Origin: Blautia sp.
GTDB taxonomy: Bacteria; Bacillota; Clostridia; Lachnospirales; Lachnospiraceae
DNA: 51,448 nucleotides
Assembly (NCBI GenBank): GCA_017475035.1
Contig: JAFVGK010000159.1
Location: 1-51,448 of the forward strand
Direction of reading: 5' to 3'
Each line of letters begins with the position of its first letter. Within the stretch, counting starts at the first letter, position 1. Below, piece after piece: positions 1 to 7,538 of the stretch. The notes under the pieces were generated by a model. It made no database searches. It was not told the DNA's origin and worked only from the letters and a program-made list of their open reading frames with translations. A program made the translations under genes and the position numbers.

Positions 1-27
1 AGCGGATTCCGAGTGGCTGTAGGTTGC
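1..27 (+). repeat. 27-bp direct repeat, identical to the last 27 bases
   Basis: Positions 1-27 and 51422-51448 are identical (both begin AGCGGATTCCGAGTGG and end GGTTGC). The repeat runs into hairpin-rich repeat DNA on both sides, which fits a contig cut in a multicopy element or an assembly-graph overlap. Confidence 0.95.
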
Positions 28-100
28 TGCATGCCAGTGGCATGCGTTTAGCAACGACCGAGCCGGGAGGCGAGACGCGAGAGCAGCTCCGCTGCGAAGC

Positions 101-135
101 GATCCGTAGAATCAGGCTTTTGTCGATGCAATCAT
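101..135 (+). repeat. Family B element, right end (copy B1)
   Basis: Carries GATCCGTAGAATCAGGC followed by TTTTGTCGATGCAATCAT. The same string recurs with few changes at 16450-16479, 34055-34089, 37554-37583 and, inverted, at 49679-49711. The hairpin part of the full element (see 16384-16479) is absent. Confidence 0.85.
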
Positions 136-220
136 ATGATTCCGCAGTAAATTCGTGCGCATACTATAAATGCTTCTGCGAATACCGTTGGTATCGTTCA
201 CTTAAGTGATCGCACAGGTC

Positions 221-259
221 GAACTTTTTTCAGGAACTTTTTTCAGGAACTTTTTTACA
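221..259 (+). repeat. Three tandem copies of a 13-bp unit
   Basis: The unit GAACTTTTTTCAG occurs at 221-233 and 234-246, with a third, slightly changed copy at 247-259 that runs into the leader of the GH3 gene. The T-tracts in each unit could phase-bend the DNA or vary by slippage. It ends about 20 bp before the start codon. Confidence 0.9.
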
Positions 260-279
260 GAAACAGAAAGGAATACGAC

Positions 280-2682
280 ATGAATCACTGGACCAGATTT
301 CAATATCTTCCTTGTCTGCCATTAGGGAAAAACGGGCAGAGAGTAACAGGCAGCGCGGAGCACATCGCTCTTTCCCGCAGGGCGGCTGCAGAGGGAATGG
401 TTTTGCTGAAGAACGATCATAAGATACTTCCATTGGCAAGAGGCCGGAAGGTTGCTTTGTTCGGCAAGGGCAGCGCAGACTATGTCAAAGGCGGCGGAGG
501 CAGCGGTGATGTTACGGTGGCTTATGTGCATAACCTGATCGACGGTATGCGCCGGAAGGCATCCGAGGGGAAAGTGGAGATTTATGAGCCGCTGGCTGAA
601 TTTTATGAAGAGAATGTCAGGCAGCAGGGAGCTGATCCGGGGCTGACGGTGGAGCCTGCTGTTCCGGAGGAACTATTGAACGGCGCAGCTGCTTTTACGG
701 ATACGGCCGTAATTTCGATCTGCCGTTTCTCCGGGGAAAACTGGGACCGTGTGATCGAAGGACACGAGATCAATGCTTCGAGGGAGGAAACCTTCCAGTC
801 TTTTGGGAGTGAACAGCTGGATCGCTCTGAGCAGATTTTTAAGAGAAGTGACTTTTACCTGACTTTGGAGGAAGAAGAGCTGGTATCCCTGGTAAAGGAT
901 CGTTTTGCCCATGTAACCGTTGTGCTGAATGTGGGAGGGGTTGTTGATACATCCTGGTTTATCAGTGACGACCGGATTTCAGCCGCCCTGCTTTCGTGGC
1001 AGGCAGGGATGGAAGGCGGACTGGCGGCGGCAGATGTTCTCTGCGGGGATGCCGAGCCCTCAGGAAGGCTCGTGGATACGTTTGCGAAGAGGCTGGAAGA
1101 CTATCCTTCCACTGAGCATTTCCATGATTCCATCTATTATGTGAACTACAGTGAAGATATTTATGTCGGATATCGATATTTTGAGACAATCCCCGGTGCC
1201 GGTGATAAAGTGAATTATCCTTTTGGCTTCGGACTGAGTTATACGGAGTTTCGGATTAAGGATGCGGAAGTCATCTGGAACGATGAAGGAGCCAGAGTCT
1301 TCTGCACGGTAGTGAATGTCGGTGACAGATCAGGCAAAGAGGTAGTACAGCTCTATGTCGGGGCACCCCAGGGGAAGCTCGGAAAGCCTGCCAGACAGCT
1401 GGCCGCATTTAAGAAAACCGGCCTTCTTGAGCCCGGACAGATGCAGGCGGTTGCTTTGGAAATACCCATGGAACGGCTTGCGTCCTATGATGACCTTGGA
1501 AAGATCGCAAAATCAGCTTATGTTCTGGAAAAAGGGGAGTATTCCCTTTACCTGGGTGAAAATGTACGGGAAGCAAAAAAACTGTCTCAGACAAAGATTC
1601 TGGAAAAGGATCTTGTGATCTGTCAGCTGACGAGTAAATGTGCTCCTCATATGCTGCCGGAGAGAATGATGTCTGACGGTTCCTTTGAAGCGCTTCCCAT
1701 GGATCCGGCAAAAACGGATATATCTCCATACAGCAAAGCCGATCATGACTTTTTTGCTCCTGACCAGCTGTTCGTAAAGGGAAGCATGATGAATGCGGGG
1801 CAGACTGCTTTCGTTCAGGTCGCTGAGGGAAAACAGACCCTGGATGCGTTTATGGATGATCTATCGATTGAGGATATGATCGGGCTGCTGGGAGGACATC
1901 CAAACACCGGCGTGGCAAATACGTATGGCTTTGGATGTCTTCCGGAGCATGGCGTGCCGAATGTTATGACGGCGGACGGACCTGCGGGTTTAAGAATCAG
2001 GCCGGAGTGCGGGATCCATACCACGGCTTTTCCGTGCGCAACCTTGCTGGCCTGTACCTGGAATCCGGATCTTCTTGAGGAAATCGGCGCGGCAGGCGCA
2101 AAAGAGGTAAAAGAAAATAATATCGGCGTCTGGCTGACGCCGGCGATGAATATTCACCGCAGTCCTCTGTGCGGCAGAAACTTTGAATACTATTCCGAAG
2201 ACCCGTTGATTGCCGGTAAAATGGGCGCGGCTATGGTAAGAGGGATTCAGTCTCAGAAAATCGCTGCGTCTGTAAAGCATTTTTGCGTAAATAACAAGGA
2301 AACCTGCCGTTTTGAGAGCGATTCCAGAGTGTCGGAGCGGGCTTTGCGCGAGATTTACTTAAAGGGTTTTGAAATCGTTGTCAAGGAAGCGGATCCCTGG
2401 ACGATTATGTCTTCTTATAATATTCTGAACGGATGCCGTGATTCGGAAAAGAAAGAATTGCTGACCGGCATTCTGCGTGAAGAATGGGGATTTAAAGGTA
2501 TGGTTACCACGGACTGGTGGAATCATGCTGTCCAGTATCGGGAGATTAAGGCAGGCAACGATGTGAAGATGGCGTGCGGATACCCGGAAGAGGTACTGGA
2601 AGATTATCGCCGGGGCCGGGTTTCAGAAGAGGAGATCAGAACCTGCGCCAGGAGAGTACTGGAACTGATCCTGAAACTATAA
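280..2682 (+). CDS. Glycoside hydrolase family 3 with permuted domain order (beta-glucosidase-like)
   Basis: An 800-aa cytoplasmic protein (no signal peptide) that probably releases glucose or another terminal sugar from imported oligosaccharides. The domain order is swapped relative to ordinary GH3 enzymes. The (alpha/beta)6 C-domain comes first (about residues 28-270, with a KGGGGSGDV glycine-rich motif), then a fibronectin III-like region (about 310-400). The catalytic TIM-barrel half follows (about 515-800, with TADGPAGLR, KHF and GRNFEYYSEDP). The predicted nucleophile is Asp745 in the TTDWW motif, where most family members have SDW. Permuted GH3 enzymes are known from Ruminococcus albus and Butyrivibrio. 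The ATG at 280 follows an AAAGG ribosome-binding site. Substrate cannot be told from sequence. No sugar transporter adjoins it. Confidence 0.9.
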   Translation: MNHWTRFQYLPCLPLGKNGQRVTGSAEHIALSRRAAAEGMVLLKNDHKILPLARGRKVALFGKGSADYVKGGGGSGDVTVAYVHNLIDGMRRKASEGKVEIYEPLAEFYEENVRQQGADPGLTVEPAVPEELLNGAAAFTDTAVISICRFSGENWDRVIEGHEINASREETFQSFGSEQLDRSEQIFKRSDFYLTLEEEELVSLVKDRFAHVTVVLNVGGVVDTSWFISDDRISAALLSWQAGMEGGLAAADVLCGDAEPSGRLVDTFAKRLEDYPSTEHFHDSIYYVNYSEDIYVGYRYFETIPGAGDKVNYPFGFGLSYTEFRIKDAEVIWNDEGARVFCTVVNVGDRSGKEVVQLYVGAPQGKLGKPARQLAAFKKTGLLEPGQMQAVALEIPMERLASYDDLGKIAKSAYVLEKGEYSLYLGENVREAKKLSQTKILEKDLVICQLTSKCAPHMLPERMMSDGSFEALPMDPAKTDISPYSKADHDFFAPDQLFVKGSMMNAGQTAFVQVAEGKQTLDAFMDDLSIEDMIGLLGGHPNTGVANTYGFGCLPEHGVPNVMTADGPAGLRIRPECGIHTTAFPCATLLACTWNPDLLEEIGAAGAKEVKENNIGVWLTPAMNIHRSPLCGRNFEYYSEDPLIAGKMGAAMVRGIQSQKIAASVKHFCVNNKETCRFESDSRVSERALREIYLKGFEIVVKEADPWTIMSSYNILNGCRDSEKKELLTGILREEWGFKGMVTTDWWNHAVQYREIKAGNDVKMACGYPEEVLEDYRRGRVSEEEIRTCARRVLELILKL

Positions 2683-2695
2683 AGACAGAGGCAGG

Positions 2696-2761
2696 CTTTT
2701 GCCGATACGGCAAAATCGTCATCCGAAGATATCAGCGTACAGAACTTCGTTATGGGAGGAG
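2696..2761 (+). repeat. Family A element (copy A1) supplying the RBS of the sensor kinase
   Basis: Perfect 8-bp stem TTTTGCCG / CGGCAAAA (2697-2704, 2708-2715) with a 3-nt loop, then ATCGTCATCCGAAG, a GTACAGAACTTCG stretch and TATGGGAGGAG. The final GGGAGGAG is the ribosome-binding site of the gene starting at 2768. The hairpin begins 15 bp after the GH3 stop codon. Confidence 0.9.
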
Positions 2762-2767
2762 CAGAAA

Positions 2768-4393
2768 ATGAAGACGAGACCACCGGAATCGTCAGTGTCG
2801 GAATCAAAGCCATGGCATCATTCTTTAAAAAACCAGCTGACGGTTATTTTTATCGGACTGGTTTTTTTGTCGATCCTTACGATCACCTTCATCAATTCTG
2901 TTTTTCTGGAGAGATATTATATATCCAGAAAGACAGATATTCTGGTTGAAACAATGGAATTGCTCTCAGCGATGAATCTCAAAAAGATGGTTGAGACCGT
3001 GAAAGAAGAGGGGATCGGAGTAGAGGATTTCTATTGGTATGATTCAGAGGATGAAGATGATTACGACAGCTTTGCGGAGGATGAAAACGATGCTGTTCTG
3101 GATTCTTACACCAGTCCGATCCGGCGGGGAAGCTCAAGGCAGAACCTTTCCTGGGTCATCATGGAACCGGAGAGCGGCGTCACCTTTTGCTATCCGGTGG
3201 ATGACGTTATCTTAAAGAGTAAGGTTTTCGGCTATGCTTATAATGTGGACTCGGATCGGCACAATAGTAAAATTATCCGGAAGGACAGCAGTTACATTGT
3301 CCAGATGGTGAGGGATTCTTATGCCCGGATGGATTATCTGGAGTGTTGGGGAAGATTTGATAACGGCTGCTTTTTCCTGATTCGTACTCCCATGGAGAGC
3401 ATAAAGGACAGCGTTTCGATTTCCAATACTTTTTATCTGTTTGTCGGTGTGGTTATCATTATTTTAAGCGGAATTGTTATCTGGATCGTGACAAAAAGAA
3501 TCACAAAACCAATCATAGAACTGACAGATCAGTCAAAAAAGATGTCGGAGCTGGACTTCGAAGCACGTTATACATCCCAGGCAAATAATGAAATCGATGA
3601 GCTTGGGGCAAATTTCAATGCGATGTCCGCTCAGCTGGAACGTACGATTTCCGAATTGAAATCAGCCAATCTGAAGCTGACCAGGGATATCGAGGATAAA
3701 GTCAAGATTGACGAGATGCGGAAGGAATTTCTGGATAACGTATCCCATGAACTGAAAACCCCGATTGCCATTGTACAAGGATATGCGGAGGGACTGAGGG
3801 ATGAGATCAGCGAAGATCCGGAAACCATGAAAATGTATTGTGACGTTATTATCGATGAATCCAGAAAGATGAATCGTCTGGTACAAAGCCTCCTCCATCT
3901 GAATCAGCTGGAATCGGGAAATGAAGTCCCGGATATGACACGCTTTAACATTATACCGTTGATTCGGGGCGTGATTGCGTCAATGGAAGTCCTTTTTTCT
4001 CAGAGTGAGGTACAGATTGATTTTGATGACAGCCGGAATATATACGTCTGGGCAGACGAGTTTAATACGGAACGGGTTGTGACGAACTATCTGAGCAATG
4101 CCTGTCATCATGTGGACGGTGAGAAAAGAATCAAGGTTCAGCTGGAACAACTGGAAGACCTTGGCAAGGTAAGAATTTCGGTCTTTAATACGGGGCAGCC
4201 GATACCGGAAGAATCTCTGCAGCATCTGTGGGAGAAATTCTACAAAGTAGACAAAGCCCGTACCCGTGAATACGGAGGAAGCGGGATCGGCCTGTCGATT
4301 GTAAAGGCGATTCTCGATGGTATGCAGCAGCAGTACGGCGTTATCAATCATGAAGACGGGGTGGAGTTCTGGTTCACTTTAGATATGAAATAA
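2768..4393 (+). CDS. Membrane sensor histidine kinase with acidic extracellular domain
   Basis: A 541-aa two-transmembrane histidine kinase. A cytoplasmic N-terminus precedes the first membrane span (about residues 26-48), an extracellular domain (about 50-215), a second span (about 218-240), a HAMP linker, the HisKA box with His327 in NVSHELKTP, and a HATPase domain ending in GSGIGLSIVK. The extracellular domain has a run of Asp/Glu around residues 85-105, which could bind cations or cationic peptides; that is inference. The frame extends upstream to 2699, but ATG 2768 is preferred because GGGAGGAG from repeat A1 sits 6 bp upstream. No response regulator is next to it: GH3 lies before it and hisH after it, so its partner must be elsewhere. 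Confidence 0.9.
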   Translation: MKTRPPESSVSESKPWHHSLKNQLTVIFIGLVFLSILTITFINSVFLERYYISRKTDILVETMELLSAMNLKKMVETVKEEGIGVEDFYWYDSEDEDDYDSFAEDENDAVLDSYTSPIRRGSSRQNLSWVIMEPESGVTFCYPVDDVILKSKVFGYAYNVDSDRHNSKIIRKDSSYIVQMVRDSYARMDYLECWGRFDNGCFFLIRTPMESIKDSVSISNTFYLFVGVVIIILSGIVIWIVTKRITKPIIELTDQSKKMSELDFEARYTSQANNEIDELGANFNAMSAQLERTISELKSANLKLTRDIEDKVKIDEMRKEFLDNVSHELKTPIAIVQGYAEGLRDEISEDPETMKMYCDVIIDESRKMNRLVQSLLHLNQLESGNEVPDMTRFNIIPLIRGVIASMEVLFSQSEVQIDFDDSRNIYVWADEFNTERVVTNYLSNACHHVDGEKRIKVQLEQLEDLGKVRISVFNTGQPIPEESLQHLWEKFYKVDKARTREYGGSGIGLSIVKAILDGMQQQYGVINHEDGVEFWFTLDMK

Positions 4394-4420
4394 GGATCCA
4401 TTAATTTCAGTAGAAAGAGA

Positions 4421-4513
4421 TATATTTTGTCCTGGAGCGCCAAAGCGCGATAGGGTACAAAATAGTCATCCGGACAGTAAGTCACAGTTTATAACCTGCA
4501 TTATAGGAGGAGG
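4421..4513 (+). repeat. Family A-prime element (copy A9) supplying the RBS of hisH
   Basis: Hairpin with outer arms ATTTTGT (4424-4430) and ACAAAAT (4457-4463) and inner GCGC/GCGC, then AGTCATCCGGACAGTAAG and TTATAGGAGGAGG. The core and the end match family A. The hairpin half (CTGGAGC...) defines a subfamily shared with 10731-10808 and 33941-33990. Confidence 0.8.
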
Positions 4514-4518
4514 TAAAC

Positions 4519-5124
4519 ATGTTAGCGATAATTGACTATGATGCCGGAAATATTAAAAGTGTTGAAAAAGCAGTCACTTTTTTGGGAGAAACGCCGGTCA
4601 TTTCCTCGGATCCGAATGTATTGCTTCAGGCAGACCATGTGATTCTGCCGGGTGTCGGCAATTTTGGAGATGCGATGGGAAATCTTCAAAAGTATGGCCT
4701 GGTTCCTGTGATTCATGACATCATTGAGAAAAGAACTCCGTTTCTCGGAATTTGCGTAGGTTTACAGCTTCTGTTTGAGGAAAGCGAAGAGAGTCCGGGG
4801 ATTGCCGGATTGGGAATTCTGAAAGGAAAGATCAGAAAAATACCTGAAGGAGAAGGAAGAAAGATCCCGCATATGGGGTGGAATTCCCTCCATTTTCCAA
4901 AGCAGGACCGGCTTTTTGCGGGAATTTCTGAAGGTGCATATGTTTACTTTGTCCATTCCTATTATCTGGATGCCGCGGATAAGGAAATTGTGACTGCGAA
5001 GACAGAGTATGGCGTCACAATTGACGCATCCGTCGCCCGGGAGAATATTCACGCCTGCCAGTTCCACCCGGAAAAAAGCGGGGAAGTAGGACTTGCGATT
5101 CTGAAGAACTTCCTGTTTATGTGA
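4519..5124 (+). CDS. hisH: Imidazole glycerol phosphate synthase, glutaminase subunit HisH
   Basis: A 201-aa class I glutamine amidotransferase. It hydrolyses glutamine and channels ammonia to HisF in the fifth step of histidine synthesis. The catalytic triad is visible as Cys79 in GICVGLQ with His183 and Glu185 in HPEKSG. The oxyanion region PGVGNFGDAM is present. Length is normal. AGGAGGAGG lies 5 bp before the ATG and belongs to a dispersed repeat. hisF follows after 18 bp, so the two subunits are co-transcribed. The remaining his genes are not in the window. Confidence 0.97.
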   Translation: MLAIIDYDAGNIKSVEKAVTFLGETPVISSDPNVLLQADHVILPGVGNFGDAMGNLQKYGLVPVIHDIIEKRTPFLGICVGLQLLFEESEESPGIAGLGILKGKIRKIPEGEGRKIPHMGWNSLHFPKQDRLFAGISEGAYVYFVHSYYLDAADKEIVTAKTEYGVTIDASVARENIHACQFHPEKSGEVGLAILKNFLFM

Positions 5125-5142
5125 TGATGAAGGGGAAAACCT

Positions 5143-5904
5143 ATGTTTACGAAAAGAATTATTCCCTGTCTGGATGTGAATCGCGGGCGGGTGGTTAAAG
5201 GAGTCAATTTTGTAGACCTGAAGGATGCGGGAGACCCGGTTGAAATCGCAAAAGCGTATGATGCAGCCGGAGCGGATGAACTCGTTTTTCTGGATATTAC
5301 GGCATCAAATGAAGGACGGGATACCGTGATTGATATGGTCCGCCGCGTGGCAGAGTGCGTTTTTATCCCGTTTACCGTGGGGGGCGGGATCCGCACGGTA
5401 GAAGATTTTCGCCGTTTGCTGCGGGAAGGGGCAGACAAAATTTCCGTGAATTCCGCTGCCATCGACAGACCGCAGCTGATCCGTGAGGCGGCGGACAAAT
5501 TTGGAAGCCAGTGTGTCGTCCTGGCGATTGACGCGAAGCGAAGGCCGGATGGAGGCTGGAATATATATAAACACGGAGGGCGGCTGGATACCGGTATAGA
5601 TGCTTTGGAATGGGCAGTACGAGGCGTGTCTCTCGGAGCAGGGGAGATTCTTCTCACCAGTATGGACTGTGACGGAACCAAGGCTGGCTATGATATGGAA
5701 CTCACCAGGGCGGTGGCTCAGGCCGTACCGGTACCTGTTATCGCTTCCGGCGGCGCCGGAGAGCTTTCCCATTTTTATGATGTATTGACCGAAGGAAAGG
5801 CAGATGCGGCACTTGCGGCTTCGTTGTTTCATTATAAAGAGCTGGAGATTGCAGAAGTGAAGGAATACCTTGCGAAGCGGGGCGTGTCTGTGAGAAGATC
5901 CTGA
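5143..5904 (+). CDS. hisF: Imidazole glycerol phosphate synthase, cyclase subunit HisF
   Basis: A 253-aa (beta/alpha)8 barrel that uses ammonia from HisH to convert PRFAR into imidazole glycerol phosphate and AICAR. It begins with the hallmark [16 protein letters not shown], placing catalytic Asp11. The second catalytic Asp is in AIDAKRR. The phosphate-binding loops FTVGGGIR and ASGGAG are intact. The start has a GAAGGGGAAAA ribosome-binding site. The gene ends 47 bp before the family A repeat that leads the next gene. Length and motifs are ordinary. Confidence 0.97.
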   Translation: MFTKRIIPCLDVNRGRVVKGVNFVDLKDAGDPVEIAKAYDAAGADELVFLDITASNEGRDTVIDMVRRVAECVFIPFTVGGGIRTVEDFRRLLREGADKISVNSAAIDRPQLIREAADKFGSQCVVLAIDAKRRPDGGWNIYKHGGRLDTGIDALEWAVRGVSLGAGEILLTSMDCDGTKAGYDMELTRAVAQAVPVPVIASGGAGELSHFYDVLTEGKADAALAASLFHYKELEIAEVKEYLAKRGVSVRRS

Positions 5905-5951
5905 TCCGGGCTGCTTTCCGGGGTTTTTGAAGTTTGTGTCTAACAGGTGAC

Positions 5952-6045
5952 AGGTTTTGCTGCTTCGGCAGCTCAACTGCCGAAGCAGCAAAATCTTTAC
6001 CCGAATGATTTGAGTCAACGTACAAAGCTGTGTTATGGGAGGAGG
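5952..6045 (+). repeat. Family A element, best copy (A2), RBS of the MEMO/AMMECR1 gene
   Basis: Perfect 17-bp inverted repeat TTTTGCTGCTTCGGCAG (5955-5971) / CTGCCGAAGCAGCAAAA (5977-5993) around CTCAA. It is followed by a diverged core, TTGAGTCAACGTACAAAG and TTATGGGAGGAGG. The last bases are the ribosome-binding site of the ATG at 6053. The right half matches the copy inside the aminotransferase gene almost base for base. Confidence 0.95.
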
Positions 6046-6052
6046 TTCTGCG

Positions 6053-7435
6053 ATGCCCATTGTTGCTGCGTTTATGGTTCCCCATCCTCCGATGATCGTC
6101 CCGGAGGTGGGGAGGGGAAGTGAAAAACAAATCCTTCAGACTACGAAAGCATATGAAAGAGTGGCTGAGGAGGTGGCTGCGCTCAATCCGGAAACCATTA
6201 TCATTTCCTCTCCTCATTCGGTGCTTTATTCCGATTATTTCCACATTTCTCCCGGTAAAGGTGCAGGCGGTTCTTTCGAAGATTTTCGTGCTCCTTCCGT
6301 CCGGTTTTCGGAAACCTATGATACAGAGCTGGTGGATGAGATCAGTTCCCTGGCAAAGGAGAAAGGCTTTCCTGCGGGAAAGATGGGAGAGAGGGAACGG
6401 AGGCTGGATCACGGCGTGATGGTGCCTTTGTATTTTATCCGTAAGAAATACCGGGATTTTAAGCTGGTTCGCATAGGTCTTTCCGGACTTCCGCTGACAG
6501 ATCACTATGTGCTGGGACAGTTGATTCAAAAGTCCGTGAACCGGTTGAATCGCCGCGTTGTCTATATCGCCAGCGGAGATCTTTCCCATAAGCTTCAGGA
6601 TTACGGACCTTATGGTTTTGCTCCGGAAGGACCGGAGTATGACCGGCGTATTATGGATGTTTGTTCCCGGGGCGCTTTTGGGGAGCTGTTTGATTTTGAA
6701 GAAAGCTTTTGCGAAAAGGCGGCAGAGTGCGGTCATCGCTCCTTCGTGATCATGGCGGGAGCTCTCGACGGCGTCTCGGTGAAGGCAGAACAATTTTCCC
6801 ATGAGGATGTGACCGGAGTCGGTTATGGGATCTGCAGTTTTTATCCCGGGGAAGAAAGCCCTGAAAGGCAGTTCTTAAAAGATTATCTGAGAAAAGAAGA
6901 GTCCCGTCTGCAGGAAGCAAAGGAAAAAGAAGATTCCTATGTCCGTCTTGCCAGGGAAGTAATTGATCATTATATATCTGAAGGGAGACGGATCGGTGTT
7001 CCCGCAGATATTCCAAAGGATATGAGGGAACAAAGGGCAGGCGTTTTTGTTTCCATTCATAAGCAGGGGAAGCTCCGAGGATGCATCGGCACAATTCAGC
7101 CTGTGACAGGCTCTGTCGCCCAGGAGATTATCGAAAACGCGATCAGTGCTTCTGTAAGAGATCCCAGATTTTCTCCGATTACGCCGGAGGAACTGCCCTG
7201 GCTGGAGCTGCACGTGGATGTCCTTGGCGTGCCTGAAGATATTGCTTCCGGTGAAGAACTGGATGTAAAACGTTATGGCGTCATCGTTTCCAGGGGAGGC
7301 AGAAGAGGTCTTCTTCTCCCGGATCTGGACGGAGTAGATACGGTAGAGCAGCAGATTGCCATCGCCAGACAAAAAGCCGGCATTTCCCCGCAGGAGCCAG
7401 TGAAGCTGCAGAGATTTGAAGTGATCAGACATTGA
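6053..7435 (+). CDS. MEMO/AMMECR1 fusion protein (AmmeMemoRadiSam proteins B and A)
   Basis: A 460-aa two-domain protein. Residues about 1-260 are a MEMO domain, related to class III extradiol dioxygenases, with histidines in VPHPPMIVP, SSPHS and LDHGVMVPLYF that mark the metal pocket. Residues about 285-460 are an AMMECR1 domain with its hallmark LRGCIGTI. In many bacteria and archaea these are two genes (proteins B and A of the AmmeMemoRadiSam system) beside a radical SAM gene. Here A and B are fused and the radical SAM enzyme follows about 100 bp later. I know of no settled biochemical role for the bacterial trio. The frame opens at 6035, but ATG 6053 has GGGAGGAGG 7 bp upstream. Confidence 0.9.
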   Translation: MPIVAAFMVPHPPMIVPEVGRGSEKQILQTTKAYERVAEEVAALNPETIIISSPHSVLYSDYFHISPGKGAGGSFEDFRAPSVRFSETYDTELVDEISSLAKEKGFPAGKMGERERRLDHGVMVPLYFIRKKYRDFKLVRIGLSGLPLTDHYVLGQLIQKSVNRLNRRVVYIASGDLSHKLQDYGPYGFAPEGPEYDRRIMDVCSRGAFGELFDFEESFCEKAAECGHRSFVIMAGALDGVSVKAEQFSHEDVTGVGYGICSFYPGEESPERQFLKDYLRKEESRLQEAKEKEDSYVRLAREVIDHYISEGRRIGVPADIPKDMREQRAGVFVSIHKQGKLRGCIGTIQPVTGSVAQEIIENAISASVRDPRFSPITPEELPWLELHVDVLGVPEDIASGEELDVKRYGVIVSRGGRRGLLLPDLDGVDTVEQQIAIARQKAGISPQEPVKLQRFEVIRH

Positions 7436-7437
7436 GG

Positions 7438-7531
7438 CTGATTTTACCTTTGGCAGCATAACTGCCGAAGCCGGAAAAATCATCGTCAGAAAACATTGAG
7501 TCAACGTACAGAACTTCGTTTCAGGAGGAGG
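7438..7531 (+). repeat. Family A element (copy A3) supplying the RBS of the radical SAM gene
   Basis: Hairpin with TTTGGCAG / CTGCCGAA arms around 7449-7468, then AAAAATCATCGTCAGAAAAC, TTGAGTCAACGTACAGAAC and TTCGTTTCAGGAGGAGG. It starts almost at the stop codon of the preceding gene and ends as the ribosome-binding site for ATG 7539. Confidence 0.9.
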
Positions 7532-7538
7532 CGGGTAC

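Larger units (their letters stand above)
1..279. other. Repeat-rich leader region before the GH3 gene
   Basis: No credible gene is seen here. The stretch contains the terminal direct repeat (1-27), a nested hairpin at 23-55 (outer GTTGC/GCAAC, inner GCATGCC/GGCATGC), a family B end (101-135), a stretch at 140-162 shared with 44087-44110, a 12-bp palindrome TCACTTAAGTGA (198-209) and a 13-bp tandem repeat (221-259). The short open frame at 24-209 lies entirely in this repeat DNA and is not called. A TATAAA occurs at 165-170 but has no acceptable -35 partner. Confidence 0.6.

Noticed and set aside
4421-4513. A known metabolite riboswitch before hisH
   Set aside because: Related leaders precede genes of unrelated function and occur inside coding regions, and no known riboswitch core was recognised.
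5738-6802. Minus-strand open frame of about 354 codons
   Set aside because: It runs across the end of hisF, a repeat and the MEMO gene in antisense; no protein similarity is recognisable.
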